Source: Flectonema sp. DT1601 (lineage: Eukaryota; Euglenozoa; Diplonemea; Diplonemida; Diplonemidae). From it: DNA of 64,000 nt. The stretch covers positions 62,001 through 126,000 of the forward strand of contig OZ025795.1 of the NCBI GenBank assembly GCA_964019425.1, given 5' to 3'. This document shows positions 10,851 to 21,505 of this stretch, one piece after another. Under the pieces are notes generated by a model, which worked only from the letters and a program-made list of their open reading frames with translations, searched no databases and was not told the origin of the DNA. The position numbers and the translations under genes were made by a program. Numbering within the stretch: position 1 is the first letter of the stretch; the number at the start of each line of letters is the position of its first letter.

Positions 10851-11312
10851 TTAGCTCAAGGATGAGTTGTTTGCTTGCACATCATCGTGTGATTCTTTTA
10901 ATTGTGTTGTTGGTACTGATTGTATTAAATTGTTTAGGAAAACCTTTCTCAGTTTTCTGATGTTCTTCTTTCTGATGTCTACCAACAGTCGGAAGTATTC
11001 GTCCATCGGAGCAGCTGACTTCTCTTTCACTTGTTCTCGTTGTGTTCCGATGTAGTTTACGAGTCGTCTTTCTAATTTTGCTGCAAAGCGATCTCCAATT
11101 TGTTGCTTCTTCTGCAGCAGCTTCTTTAGAGAAGCCTTGCGGTAGTTCTGTTGCCACATCTCAAAAGGGGCAACTTTTCGCTTCTTCCACTTTGACCCAT
11201 CTTCTCCCTTTCTCCATCTGCTCAGTACTCCAATTTCTTCTGCAGCAGGTTGCTCGACGACGTGGCGTTTCCAGACGGAATTCTCCCACTTCCAACTCCA
11301 ATTCGTCTTCAT
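10851..11312 (-). CDS. Basic coiled-coil protein, unknown
   Basis: 153 residues, rich in Lys/Arg/Glu, with likely helical segments (KKLLQKKQQIGDRFAAKLER, DIRKKNIRKLRKVFLNNLIQ). No family recognised. I chose the ATG at 11312 because the pyrimidine-rich acceptor TTTTAATTTCCCCGCCAG ends 8 nt upstream. A different frame opens at 11364/11355 and overlaps the first half, but it lies mostly upstream of that acceptor and stops early. It sits between two axonemal genes, which is weak context for a cytoskeletal role. Confidence 0.6.
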   Translation of the reverse strand: MKTNWSWKWENSVWKRHVVEQPAAEEIGVLSRWRKGEDGSKWKKRKVAPFEMWQQNYRKASLKKLLQKKQQIGDRFAAKLERRLVNYIGTQREQVKEKSAAPMDEYFRLLVDIRKKNIRKLRKVFLNNLIQSVPTTQLKESHDDVQANNSSLS

Positions 11313-11694
11313 ATTTAATACTGGCGGGGAAATTAAAATATTCCTCCTCTGCCATCCGACTCATTGAAGCAGATTAAGTTTGCGTGATTAACGTCATCCC
11401 TGTTTAAGATAGTTTATAATAACGTGTCTACAGGTCTTAATGATCCTTAAGTAAAGCAGCACGGTATGAAAATACCGACAACAGGAAAGTGTAAATAAGT
11501 TAATTTTCAGAACAAAAAAAAAATGTACGGTCGGAAGACCAAATATTTTAATACACAAGTTGTGTATCTGAAGACAAATCTCTTCATCGATTTGTTCCAA
11601 GCGGCAGTTATCACAAAAACTGTCCCTCATTGTCTAGAATAGTCTTTTAGAGTCGTATGACTTAGTGATAGTAAAGATAAGTAGAATAAATATC
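11313..11694. other. Intergenic, no gene seen
   Basis: Spacer between RIB43A and the basic coiled-coil gene. Small minus-strand frames here have no recognisable domain. Confidence 0.55.
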
Positions 11695-12886
11695 CTATCT
11701 GGTAGTCTTTTGAAAAGCAGAGAAAAACTGTTCTCCAATCTCGTTGGCGTACAGTCTCTGAGTTGCTCCTTTCTTTTCTCGTTGTGAGACAGCTTGTTGT
11801 TTACGCTCCTTATCAAGTTGTAATAAAGATTCTCTCTTCTCAAGTTGAACTTTCTTATCCAGCATGAGAGCCATACTTCTCTCGTGTTCATAACGAGCTT
11901 CTTCAATTAAACGATCTTCTTCAGCCTGTGTTTTGATTAAGTAAAAGTAGAAGTAAATAATTAATAAATAATTCACAAGTCACACGTACCTTAATTAAAC
12001 GCTGCCTCAGTTCATCTCGTTGTTTGGATTGCTGGCACTGAATTTGTTTTATTTCAGTTTTAGAAAGTCCCTTATGCTTTTCATGTGGTAGTAGACGTTC
12101 ACAGAGGATGTCACTGTCAAGCATGTTCTGAAGTTCATTAAGTCCCTGTAAAGATTCATCTTCTTTAGCTTTCTGACGTGCTTGTCGTTGTTGTTCTGCC
12201 ATTTGCTTATTAAATTCAACAGTCGTAATGAGTGCTTGTTTCTTTTGGTGTTTAGCTAGTTGTTCGATGTCCCATGCTCGTTTTGATATTTCTTCTTGTC
12301 TTGCAGCCCAGATACGCTCTTCTTCCTCTTCAAGTTTCTTTTTCATATTGTGATGATCAACTTGTTCTCTTACCCAGCTATTTAATTGATCTGTTTCTCG
12401 TCTTCGTCGGTTGGGAGCGTCCAGGTCTTCTCCTGCAAACTTTTGTAAACTGCTGGGACCACATCGAGGGTCATCATCACCTTGTCTTGCTGGGAAGTCT
12501 TTTTTCAACGCTTTCGGATCATTCAATTCCCATTCTCTTCTGACTTGAGGTTTTTGATATCTCTGTCGGTACTCGACGATGTCTTTTTCTTTCTGAAGTG
12601 CTATCGCACGACACTCTTTTTCAAGATATGCCATGTGCTTGTCTTGTTGAATGGTAGTTCTGTCGTGCCAGTCTTCCCTCTCTTGGTTAAGTATTAACAT
12701 TTGTTTCTTTTCATAAACCTGTTCGTCTAACTTCTGCCTGTCAACACCAATAGTTCTTATCTTTGGATCAAACACACGTTGTTGTCTTCCTTGTTCTAAT
12801 TTAACTCGTTGTATGTCAGTACTAGTCTTACCTCCAGCAGGCATTGGAGGACATGCTGTTGTTGTCTTTTTAAACGTCGTATTCAT
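11695..12886 (-). CDS. RIB43A: RIB43A family axonemal protofilament ribbon protein
   Basis: Two exons, 12886-11990 and 11925-11695, joined in phase 0 by a 64-nt intron (donor GTACGTGTGA, acceptor AAAACACAG); 375 residues, the family length. The diagnostic block DDPRCGPSSLQKFAGEDL is present near residue 139, followed by long charged helices (KKLEEEEERIWAARQEEISK) and the C-terminal ANEIGEQFFSAFQKTTR. RIB43A (vertebrate RIBC1/RIBC2) lies along the partition of the A-tubule of flagellar doublets as a microtubule inner protein. The leader acceptor ATTCTTCTCCTCCTCAG ends 24 nt before the ATG. Confidence 0.95.
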
Positions 12887-13274
12887 AGTGGTCGGTATTG
12901 CTGTTGCTAGCTGAGGAGGAGAAGAATATATAAATCATCGAAGAATAAGTGAACTGAAATCGGATATTTTGTTGAACCTGTTTTTGAATTGATATAACAA
13001 CAACAACAACACAATGAGATGGCTATTTGTTCGCTGCCTAACTAGCAGCGCATTTAACGCAATTATATGTTTGGCAGTCTTCTTGAGTACTTCAGAGAGG
13101 GAAGTTTCAGTTTTTTTCTCCAGCCTGCTGTTGTAGAAATGTTACGACAGTTTTGTTAGAAGTTCTGTGTAACACTTTCAAAGTTTTTTAATTTAGTGAT
13201 ATCTCACTCTGTTGTAATTATATTAATGAACAACACTATTGTTGGTAAAAAGTGTTTAAAATATCTGACCTAAT
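12887..13274. other. Intergenic, no gene seen
   Basis: Spacer between RAD9 and RIB43A with a short CAACAACAA run. Nothing coding recognised. Confidence 0.6.
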
Positions 13275-15134
13275 TCAATCTACTCTCTGAGGGCTGACAG
13301 ATTCAGAAAGTACATCTTCGTCTCCCTCAACTCGATAGTTACGTCTTACCTGAGAGACGTATTGACTGACATCTACTTGAGTTGTGAACCTCTCAGGAAC
13401 CCAATTATCCTGAACGTCGTACTGTTTTCGATATTCATCTTCTTGTTGACGACGGTATTCCTGATGTTGTTGTGGTTGTTGTAACTTCTGTTGATGTTCC
13501 CAAGCCTGTTGCTGCATTACTTGTTGTTGTTGTTGATATCCAACTTGATATTGAGAACCATGAGATGCTCCCTGAGAACTTATCTCTGCCTTCAATCTCT
13601 TAATTGTTTGCTGTTCAGTTTCCTGTTGCTGTTGATGTTGAAAGTACGCACCAGGTGTTGCAGGAGCGAGTACAGCAGCACTACCACTATTAGCACTTCC
13701 TGCAGTCAGAGGGGGGTTCTGATTGTTTAGTAAGAAAGGTGCTGGCACTGGAATCGGACGATCTTGTTGTCCAACAGAACTTAAAACAGAATGATCAGCT
13801 AAATGTGCTCCTGTTGAATCAGATCTTAAGTTAACTACTCCACTACTCGGAGTTGATAATCTGTTTGATGAAGTAATCGATCCTGGAATAGGTTTTCCAC
13901 TTCCACCACTCAAGACTGCAGTAGTTTGATCAACTTGTTGATATCCAGAAACTGATTCTGATTCAGGGTTTGGTCTGTCACTTCCTGTACGCGGAGATGA
14001 AACAGGAAAGTTTCCACTACCGGCGGTATTAGGAACTTGGAGAGGATTTGATGCCTGCAGAGGGCGGTCACTTCCACTACGACTCAGCTCTTGTTGAAAT
14101 GTATTTGCTGGTCTGTTGGGGGTACCCGTTGGGAATTGTTGTTGTTGTTCCATCCTACCACTCCCAACACTTGAGAGTTGTTCACGTTCACGTGTTGTTC
14201 TACAAGACTCAATACTTGATCTATTATGAGGAGTAGAATTAATACCTCTATCAGGAACACTACTCTTCGATAATTGTGTTGCTGACACTGGTAGTGGATC
14301 AGCTTCGTAAGCAGATATTAACATCGCAAATGAGAAACTACCATCAGAAGCTTCTGTTGATAACAAGACAGGATTCTTTAATGGATCAAATGATACGCAA
14401 GCATCAAGATTACAAGCATCAGCTAACATTAAGAATGCCTTGCAGTATTTCTGTTCACATACTTTAGCTCCACTCTGTACCATGTCAGGATGAATTTCAT
14501 ACGCTAACAAGTCTGTTACTGGAAGACATATTGAAGTTCCACCGAAGTTTTGCTGACTAACATCATCACTTTTAATGTTGAGGAGATGCTCAGAAGGAGC
14601 GAATTGAATATTTTCACATTTGGCGTGGAAATTACTCAGCGTTTCCGACAGCTGTCCAGGTCGTGTTCTGAATCTGCAGCCAGTCATTTGGATTGGCTCA
14701 GCTTTGTCACTCACTTCTTCACAAAAAGCTATTTCAAAAACCTTTATTATTCCTTCATAGATTGTGTTTGTTTTTATTATTAATTTATCTCCTCCGCTTT
14801 CTAAAGTCATTCTCACGGATGTGATTGCGCCTACGTTTCGGAAAGCAGCTGCGAGGTACTTACAGGGAACTCTTATGTTGGCTTCTGCAGCACTGATGCC
14901 GTCTGTGTAATCTTCAACTTGGTAGTCGCAAAAGAACTGAGCTCCGAATACGACTGCCATGTGTGCAGTTCGGAGAGAGTTCACAACTCTAAAGATACAT
15001 CTTCCTCTTGATGGTTCGATAAATAATTCATCATTTACTTTAGACATACTTGAGATTACTCGAGTGATAACCCGAACTCTATTCTGAGGGATGTCCATCA
15101 GTACTCTTGGGACGGTTGTCCCTCCACCCTGCAT
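13275..15134 (-). CDS. RAD9: RAD9-like subunit of the 9-1-1 checkpoint clamp
   Basis: Single exon of 619 residues. Residues ~1-285 fit the Rad9 PCNA-like double domain: strands such as DELFIEPSRGRCIFRVVNSLRTAHMA early and DACVSFDPLKNPVLLSTEA...FSFAMLISA at the end of the fold. The rest (~330 residues) is a low-complexity Ser/Pro/Gln-rich tail with poly-Gln (YQVGYQQQQQVMQQQ), longer than the phosphorylated Rad9 tail of animals and yeasts. In the 9-1-1 clamp (Rad9-Rad1-Hus1) this subunit recruits TopBP1 and activates ATR. The leader acceptor TATAATTACTAACAG ends about 15 nt before the ATG. Family call rests on motif order, not on a search. Confidence 0.85.
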   Translation of the reverse strand: MQGGGTTVPRVLMDIPQNRVRVITRVISSMSKVNDELFIEPSRGRCIFRVVNSLRTAHMAVVFGAQFFCDYQVEDYTDGISAAEANIRVPCKYLAAAFRNVGAITSVRMTLESGGDKLIIKTNTIYEGIIKVFEIAFCEEVSDKAEPIQMTGCRFRTRPGQLSETLSNFHAKCENIQFAPSEHLLNIKSDDVSQQNFGGTSICLPVTDLLAYEIHPDMVQSGAKVCEQKYCKAFLMLADACNLDACVSFDPLKNPVLLSTEASDGSFSFAMLISAYEADPLPVSATQLSKSSVPDRGINSTPHNRSSIESCRTTREREQLSSVGSGRMEQQQQFPTGTPNRPANTFQQELSRSGSDRPLQASNPLQVPNTAGSGNFPVSSPRTGSDRPNPESESVSGYQQVDQTTAVLSGGSGKPIPGSITSSNRLSTPSSGVVNLRSDSTGAHLADHSVLSSVGQQDRPIPVPAPFLLNNQNPPLTAGSANSGSAAVLAPATPGAYFQHQQQQETEQQTIKRLKAEISSQGASHGSQYQVGYQQQQQVMQQQAWEHQQKLQQPQQHQEYRRQQEDEYRKQYDVQDNWVPERFTTQVDVSQYVSQVRRNYRVEGDEDVLSESVSPQRVD

Positions 15135-15378
15135 CTTTTAGATCTACTTTACTGTTAGTAATTATAATTTAGATTATTTATTGTTGTTAGAGAATCAATA
15201 TAACAGATCTCACGTCATGTAGTGTTCTACCTGTTTAGTAATAAAGTAATGTGACTGACTATTTGTAGTAAAGGGATTCTTTAGTGATCATAACCAAGGC
15301 GAAAGAAGTAATCGACACGTACAACACTTTTGATAACTTCTTTTTTTAAAACTCTTATTGGTCTTTACATTACTAGAA

Positions 15379-15846
15379 TTAGATCATTCCAATCTTGGAG
15401 GCAACGTCAAGAGCATCGCAGTCCTGGTGAATGCGGACGAAAGCCTTCTTCTTACCGTCAGGACGGATGAGGGTGTTAACCTTGACGGCCTTAACGTCGT
15501 ACAACTTCTTTACGGCGTCCTTGATCTGAATCTTGTTGCTTCTTCTGTCAACAATGAAAACCATGGTGTTGGTGTCCTCAATCTTCTTCATCGCTGATTC
15601 AGTGGTGAGTGGGCATCTGATGACTGAGAAGTGGTCATTCTTTCTCACAACTGGAGTAGTACGTCTTGGGCACTCTGGGACAGACTTGGTACGGAGTGTG
15701 TACGGTCTGTGGAACTGAACAGAGAATCTCTCCTTTCTCTTTCTGACAGCGGTGGCCTTTGGCTTCACAACCTTCTTTGCCCCTCCCTTCTTCTTGCTGA
15801 CCTTAACGATGTTAGCGGTCTGCTTTCCTTGATTCTTGGCAGGCAT
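15379..15846 (-). CDS. RPL23A: Large ribosomal subunit protein uL23 (L23a)
   Basis: 155 residues from the ATG at 15846 ([16 protein letters not shown]). A Lys-rich eukaryotic N-terminal extension precedes the uL23 fold, seen in [20 protein letters not shown] and [20 protein letters not shown], ending in [11 protein letters not shown]. It binds 25S/28S rRNA at the polypeptide exit tunnel and forms the docking site for SRP and NAC. The frame extends 19 residues upstream, but the acceptor TTACTTTCTTATGATCAG ends 19 nt before the chosen ATG. Single exon. Confidence 0.97.
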   Translation of the reverse strand: MPAKNQGKQTANIVKVSKKKGGAKKVVKPKATAVRKRKERFSVQFHRPYTLRTKSVPECPRRTTPVVRKNDHFSVIRCPLTTESAMKKIEDTNTMVFIVDRRSNKIQIKDAVKKLYDVKAVKVNTLIRPDGKKKAFVRIHQDCDALDVASKIGMI

Positions 15847-16242
15847 TGTTGTGAGGTTTAAGGATCTGATCATAAGAAAGTAATATAAAATAATATTTAA
15901 CAACCATCAGTGTAACAGATACTACAAACCTTAAACACGATGAAAGGGCTTCACGTCTTTGTCTCAAATCTTTGGAACCTAGTTAAAATCTGGGAAATAC
16001 TAACAAAACATTACAGAGTGACAACAACACACACAAAACTACAATAACGAACCAATTTAAAAAAGAAAAACGATAACTACACTCTTCCTTCTCCCTGTCG
16101 GGATTGGCAACACCCGACAACACACCCGATATTATAATAATTCTTTAAAAACAGATAAACACGAAGTGGATATCCCCATTTGGGTATCCTTTCTAAGAAA
16201 GAAAAAAAAAAAGAAAACTCCAAAAACGATATTCTTGACCAT
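15847..16242. other. Strand-switch spacer
   Basis: The spacer between the uL23 start (minus) and the plus-strand orphan. It is the only place in the window where two accepted genes are divergent. No promoter motif is recognised. A candidate plus-strand acceptor (TTCTTTAAAAACAG) ends at about 16154. Confidence 0.4.
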
Positions 16243-16695
16243 ATGAGATTCAAACTGCCAGTAGAGAAGCTTTTTCCCATCGCTGCGCAAACCAAAGTCA
16301 GCAAAGTGCTGGCTGTTTGCGGGGATGGTTTCTTTTGTTTTATATCACACAGAGTCAGACAATTTAATAAACTCACTGATGACATGCCATCAGGACAAAA
16401 TATTATGCTTATGAGAGTATGTAGACCACATTGTGGGTGGCTCTATTTCACTCACAAACTTCACTTCAGAGAGGGACTCCAAACGAAGACAAAGAAACCG
16501 ACATATATCTCAGTTGATCCTGATAAGGTTCTAATCAGGACATGCATGAAATCAGTACCTCATCACATGCATTCGCAATTAGAGAACTACTTGACATGTA
16601 TTAAAGAGAGAGCAGTTAAAAATAAGATTCGCATATCACTTTCTGAAGACCTGACACTCGATCAACTCACGAGAGTTACAATCGCTAACTACTAA
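16243..16695 (+). CDS. Orphan protein, only plus-strand gene
   Basis: 150 residues from the ATG at 16243 (MRFKLPVEKLFPIAAQTKV). Composition looks like a folded globular protein: mixed hydrophobic and charged residues, several Cys and His (MRVCRPHCGWLYFTHKLHF), no repeat or transmembrane span. No family recognised. The frame is open further upstream through a Lys-rich stretch, but no earlier ATG is in frame. It is the sole accepted gene on the plus strand, placed between the uL23 gene and the multi-pass receptor-like gene, and could be an insertion, a cryptic RNA-directed unit or a chance frame. Confidence 0.45.
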   Translation: MRFKLPVEKLFPIAAQTKVSKVLAVCGDGFFCFISHRVRQFNKLTDDMPSGQNIMLMRVCRPHCGWLYFTHKLHFREGLQTKTKKPTYISVDPDKVLIRTCMKSVPHHMHSQLENYLTCIKERAVKNKIRISLSEDLTLDQLTRVTIANY

Positions 16696-17385
16696 AAGAC
16701 GAATGGGAAAAAACAAACGAAATAGGAAAGTGAAAAAGTGTACCGTCAAACTAAATTACGCGTGAAAAATAACAGATATTCAGCTTTGTCTCTCTAGCGG
16801 AGGAATACAAGCCGAGACAATGGCGAAAAAAATCAAAATAATAGCAGTTCGGTACTGAGGCTGCCTCAATAGCTCCCTCCTCGAATTTAGTTACTTTGGA
16901 AACACTCGTTCAATTACATGATATTTTTCGTGAGAAGAACAAAATAACCCGAGACTACCTGCGATGGTGAAAAAGAAGTTAAGACAGTACTGAAAGTTCC
17001 CTTAAAATGCCCTTCCGTTGAGAACCTGAGGTAGTTGTTTTATGAGGATTCAATCTAAAGTGTTTCAAACACACTTCGTATCTCACAGACAACCTGACCA
17101 GGTGTACATTTCACAATCAAAATGAAAGATGTACTGCACGCAATATAACAAACAAAAAGAAGAAAAAAAAATTGAGAATTACAAATTATATGTCAGCTCA
17201 ATCCCGTGAGGAGATAGCTGTGGATAAGGGAGTAATTTGTTCTGTGTTTTGGTAATGTAAAACATCACAAGTTTATTCACCCTATCTAGTGCGTGTTTGA
17301 GTACGAGAAAAATATATTTATAAAAAAGAATAGGGCCACACGTCTTAAGAGGATAAGATTTATTATTAAAACCAAAAAGGGGAAG
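16696..17385. other. Convergent intergenic spacer
   Basis: 690 bp between the 3' end of the plus-strand orphan and the 3' end of the receptor-like gene. Nothing coding or structural recognised. Confidence 0.5.
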
Positions 17386-19971
17386 TTACAAAGCAACCGC
17401 CTGGCTATCATTTATTTGGAATGAATTAGCAAGTTGGCGATTGGATGATTGTGATTTAGGAGCAACAGGTGTGAATGTCAAAGTACAAGACTCTCCACCT
17501 CGGACGGGAGCTGCCAGGTATTGGTCAGGTTCAGTCGCAGGGGGATTAAGTGGCTGACGAACTCCTGTAAGAAGACACGGATCCTTTCCTCTAATGTCAT
17601 TCAATCCAATCACATTAGCTGACGTACTACCTGATGAAATCCTCCTAACAGGAGGTTGTGTATAATCACCAGTACGAAATGGAGCTGCCAGAGTCTCATT
17701 ATCAACAGGCACTGATAACAATGGCTGATGTAGTTTAATTAAATGTTTATTATCTAAAGACGATGTCAACGAATCTCGACAACCTGGATCTGACAACGCG
17801 GTTGCCTTTAAAATAAATCTATTAATCTCAGCTAACTCTGACTCGTAACGAGTACTGCTAGTGGATGAAAATGTTGCTTGTTGACTTGCGTCACGAACTC
17901 GTTTTCGACGTCCAATACAGATATCAGTAATGTATGCGATGAGATCAACTGATACTTTCATCATAACCATGTAAAGAGATGCTAATAATAAGAAAGATGG
18001 TGATCCTGATATCTCTTCACCCCTTCCAAGATCGATGGTCATAATAATCACAGCTGCAGACATTGCACTCGCAACGATTATTGACCAAAAGTTATCAAAA
18101 GGACTCTCATAAGGTCTGAATGCTAGAATACTTATTGGGAACAAACTCAACAACACGCTTATAATAACATTCCTACCTGTACAAGCTGATGAGCTCTCTG
18201 GTATCCAAGCAGATAGTATTGATAAGAGAAGCATTTCAATCATTTCTATACAAGAAAACCAAATACAACCAGTCCTGTAGCCTTCATAAATAATTCCAAA
18301 CCTCTCTGCGTGGTGTTCTGCTGTTGAAACCCAAACGTGGGATCCAAAGAAGGTCTTGTAGACAAACAGCTTTACTCCCGTGAGAGGTTTTATTTTTGTT
18401 GATTCACTGACGCTGCTACTGCCAGTCCTCGGATCGACAACTTGAACTGCGTCTATTCTTCTAAGGACATAAATATAAACAACAATCGGTACTGATGCAC
18501 ATCCAAGTAAACCACTAATACCAATTGTTGTGTATCCAGCATGTGATCTCGGATGAAAGGCGAGTCTTGCACTAACCAAGCTAGTCCCTTGCATTAGAAA
18601 AAGTGTTGCTAAAAAACCTATTCCTGGGGCACGTGAAAATCCGCATGCTCGTTGCCAACTTTTTTGTGGGAATAAAGCTTTATAAATCAAAGCAAAGAAG
18701 TACGCAAGTAACAACAACCCAATAACTAACAAGGGGTTCATTACCATGGCTCCAATTAGATATCGTTGGGCGTTGTCTCCGATTGCAACATTAGTTGGAT
18801 GGAATTCAACGTCGAGTGACTTCCCCTCATCCAAATCAACATCATCGACTGTACATGAGAAGGCTCTTAAGATTGCTAGCTTTCCGACATTAGCTACTAT
18901 TGGACCTCCTCCTCCTCCTGCATTTGAAACACCGATGACGACAGCAGTAATTACTTCTTCTTGTTCTATTTGACGATTGTCTTCTATCTCTTGTGGAGTC
19001 TTGACACCACTACTTGCTGTTGTTTCTTCAAGAGGGGGATACTCTGCTGCGGTTGTTGTCAGTGTGTTAGCGATTGTGCAGTTTTCAAAGTCACTTGAAA
19101 AAACATTTCCTCCCTGACACTGAATATACTGAACTGATGGTGTACCTGAGACACATCGTTGAATACAAGACTGACCAGTTGCAATTGGAAGAACGCATTC
19201 TAATACAGCTGGAGGTGATACAGTTGGTGCATCTCTACATGATCCTGATTCAGCAAGTTTTTCATCATCAGGATCACATGCTTTCGTACCACAAGTTAGA
19301 GCAAGAGTTCCAGCAAAGTCTGCTGCAGAACATGATTTAAATCCGACACAATTAACACTACATCGATCTGTTGAAGATCCTCCTGTTGGACAAACAACAC
19401 TTGATTTCGTACAGGAAGCAATCTCTGAGCAAGTAACATCACAATTAGCTCCACAAGTAACATTAGTTGACGCACAAGATGCTGTTTTTGTACAATTTAA
19501 AGCACACTTACCGGAGGCATATGTTGTTTTGTCGTAGCAGCTTAAAGATGTTTGTTGACAACTATCAGAACCACTACAATGAAGACTTAATGAAGATGAA
19601 TTACTGTTTGTACTACTCGTTGTGGATCCTTCACAAGAATATCTACCACTGCATCTCACATCGAAGGCTGCGGGTACATCACCAGCTGTACTGATATTTG
19701 ATCTCTTACATGAACTCTCACCGCAGTCAAGGTTACAACTACCTCCAGTGCAATGCATTTGTGCTCCTATGCATCCTCCCTCACTACAGAAGATATCACA
19801 GTCTTGACATGTTATTGTGCTATTCACACACGATGACGTCGAATTACATTCGAATAGGCATCCGTTACAACTGCAGTCACTACCCTGAAGACATCTTTCA
19901 TTTAGTTTGACAGCATTGATTGATGTTATTGTTATTAACACCAATCCCGTTCTGAGTAACATGTTCAACAT
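17386..19971 (-). CDS. Cys-rich ectodomain plus multi-pass membrane protein, receptor-like
   Basis: Single exon, 861 residues. Signal peptide at 1-20 (MLNMLLRTGLVLITITSINA). Residues ~25-330 are a Cys-rich ectodomain built from repeating CxxxxCxxSxxxC blocks (for example SSCVNSTITCQDCDIFCSEG). A low-complexity region with EETTAS/EQEEV follows. From ~400 to ~700 there are about seven hydrophobic spans, including MNPLLVIGLLLLAYFFALIY, GISGLLGCASVPIVVYIYVL, EMIEMLLLSILSAW and SPSFLLLASLYMVMMKVSVD. The cytosolic tail (~160 residues) is Ser/Pro-rich. No kinase or cyclase domain is seen. Layout recalls large surface proteins of free-living flagellates, but the family is not identified. Acceptor ATATTTCTACAG ends 16 nt upstream; an out-of-frame ATG overlaps the start. 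Confidence 0.75.
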   Translation of the reverse strand: MLNMLLRTGLVLITITSINAVKLNERCLQGSDCSCNGCLFECNSTSSCVNSTITCQDCDIFCSEGGCIGAQMHCTGGSCNLDCGESSCKRSNISTAGDVPAAFDVRCSGRYSCEGSTTSSTNSNSSSLSLHCSGSDSCQQTSLSCYDKTTYASGKCALNCTKTASCASTNVTCGANCDVTCSEIASCTKSSVVCPTGGSSTDRCSVNCVGFKSCSAADFAGTLALTCGTKACDPDDEKLAESGSCRDAPTVSPPAVLECVLPIATGQSCIQRCVSGTPSVQYIQCQGGNVFSSDFENCTIANTLTTTAAEYPPLEETTASSGVKTPQEIEDNRQIEQEEVITAVVIGVSNAGGGGGPIVANVGKLAILRAFSCTVDDVDLDEGKSLDVEFHPTNVAIGDNAQRYLIGAMVMNPLLVIGLLLLAYFFALIYKALFPQKSWQRACGFSRAPGIGFLATLFLMQGTSLVSARLAFHPRSHAGYTTIGISGLLGCASVPIVVYIYVLRRIDAVQVVDPRTGSSSVSESTKIKPLTGVKLFVYKTFFGSHVWVSTAEHHAERFGIIYEGYRTGCIWFSCIEMIEMLLLSILSAWIPESSSACTGRNVIISVLLSLFPISILAFRPYESPFDNFWSIIVASAMSAAVIIMTIDLGRGEEISGSPSFLLLASLYMVMMKVSVDLIAYITDICIGRRKRVRDASQQATFSSTSSTRYESELAEINRFILKATALSDPGCRDSLTSSLDNKHLIKLHQPLLSVPVDNETLAAPFRTGDYTQPPVRRISSGSTSANVIGLNDIRGKDPCLLTGVRQPLNPPATEPDQYLAAPVRGGESCTLTFTPVAPKSQSSNRQLANSFQINDSQAVAL

Positions 19972-20297
19972 TCATAATGTTAGGGTTCTGTAGAAATATA
20001 ATTAACAAGCAGTACACGAAAGATGTTTGATTAGATGGGATTTCTCAGGTCTTAATAATATATTCATGTATTCTGTATTAAAGAAGTAGAGTCTTTTTGT
20101 GTTAAGAATGTCGTCACAACGGACTTGCATTGAATCGACAGATTTCATTTTCCTGTTCTTTCGTTTTCTCGTGCCTTAGAAGGCGCCTCCTACACTGAAT
20201 AATTAATTACCTGACTGATCACCTGCACGCAGTGAACTGTGCGTCACAAGCAACTCTGCTTGTCGGGGGGTTGGCACGCCGTTGGATGTGATGCGAA
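19972..20297. other. Intergenic, no gene seen
   Basis: Spacer between EMC10 and the receptor-like gene. Includes the receptor-gene leader acceptor at 19988-19990. Confidence 0.55.
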
Positions 20298-21313
20298 CTA
20301 CTTTTTGTTGCCTCCGCCTCCGCCTTCACCACCACCGCCCTCTGCTTCTGGAGCACCTCCCTGCATTCTCATCGCCATCACGGCGATTAGAAGGTAAAGC
20401 TGTTTTAGTTGGTCGTTGATCAGTATTGTAGATTAGAGTGAATGATGAATAAACTAATAACATACTCCATATTTCTCAAAGAATCCTTTCTCTTGAGGTT
20501 CCTCTTCTGCCTCTCCTCTCTCAACTCTCTCCTGACGTTGTTTATCTTTTCTAGCCTTCTCCGCTTGTTGGTTTGCTTGTGTCGAGTAAATTGAGTCTTC
20601 CTTGCTGCTCTTGTCAAAGATAGCTGGTCTTCTTGGTGGGCGGTCAGCCATGATGACTTGGTGACGAGTACTTTCAACCTGTTGTGTGTTTTGTTTGCTG
20701 AGAATCTGAGATTGGTAATAGGGCTCTCGGAGATCGAATTAAATAACAAAACTATTTAGTAGAAAAGAAATCTGCAAATAATTGTTATATAAATCTCACA
20801 GAGAAGTTAAAGTAAACAAACCTTCAGTAGCCTGTCCTGCTTCAGAGCCTCTGACGTGCAAGCATCAAGAGCTGTGGCTCTGGTTTTAACGTAGGCTGAG
20901 CCGTATGGAGCTAGACCGACTATTCTCTTTTTGTTGTCGTCGTGGGGGGCAAATGTGACACGGAAATGCTCTGAAAAAGCAGAGTTAATCAACTCACAGG
21001 TACTAACTCCAACCTGAACGCTGTTGGCGGAGGTCATTCCAGAGAAGTCATCAGCTGGTGTCTGAGCAATCCTGACATAATACTGAGTTTTAGTACCGAG
21101 GTCTTGGATGCTGTTCCATTCTTCGAATGAGCCATCAAATCCAATTTGGTACATCTCTCCTACCCACAAGAATCCTTTCTCACTCCATTTTGATCCATCT
21201 AAACTGTACTGCATTGGGAACTTGTGAATGACTACCTCATCTTCATTCTTCTTTTTCTTTCCACTTGCGGTGCTCAGGCAAGCCAATACCGCGAATACGG
21301 CTAATAGCCGCAT
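20298..21313 (-). CDS. EMC10: ER membrane protein complex subunit 10
   Basis: Three exons, 21313-20822, 20678-20466 and 20399-20298, all joined in phase 0 to give 268 residues. Donors are GTTTGTTTAC and GTATGTTATT; acceptors end CACAACAG and AAAACAG. A signal peptide (MRLLAVFAVLACLSTASG) precedes the lumenal beta-rich domain (FPMQYSLDGSKWSEKGFLW). Exons 2-3 encode a charged linker and the EMC10 end: GFFEKYGLYLLIAVMAMRMQ, then GGAPEAEGGGG and a Gly-rich tail, as in metazoan EMC10 (FFAKYWMYIIP...GGQGGGG). EMC inserts tail-anchored and multi-pass proteins into the ER membrane. The acceptor CATCTTTGCAG ends 21 nt before the ATG. Confidence 0.93.
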
Positions 21314-21505
21314 ATTGTGTTTGCGAGTGAAGCTCTGCAAAGATGACGTTAATAACTAGCTCATCTTGAAATCAATAAATAAAAGAAACTAAAAAAATAA
21401 TAATTGGATACAATTACAAGACTAAAATAATAAGAAACTGAAAAAACTAAATTAAATGCAATAAACTGACGAGGGCCGCAGGTATGTTAGAATAACCAAC
21501 CTCAC

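Noticed and set aside
11161-11364. 67-residue minus-strand frame starting MSRMAEEEYF
   Set aside because: Overlaps the 153-residue frame, which has the better acceptor 8 nt before its ATG; no plausible intron joins the two.
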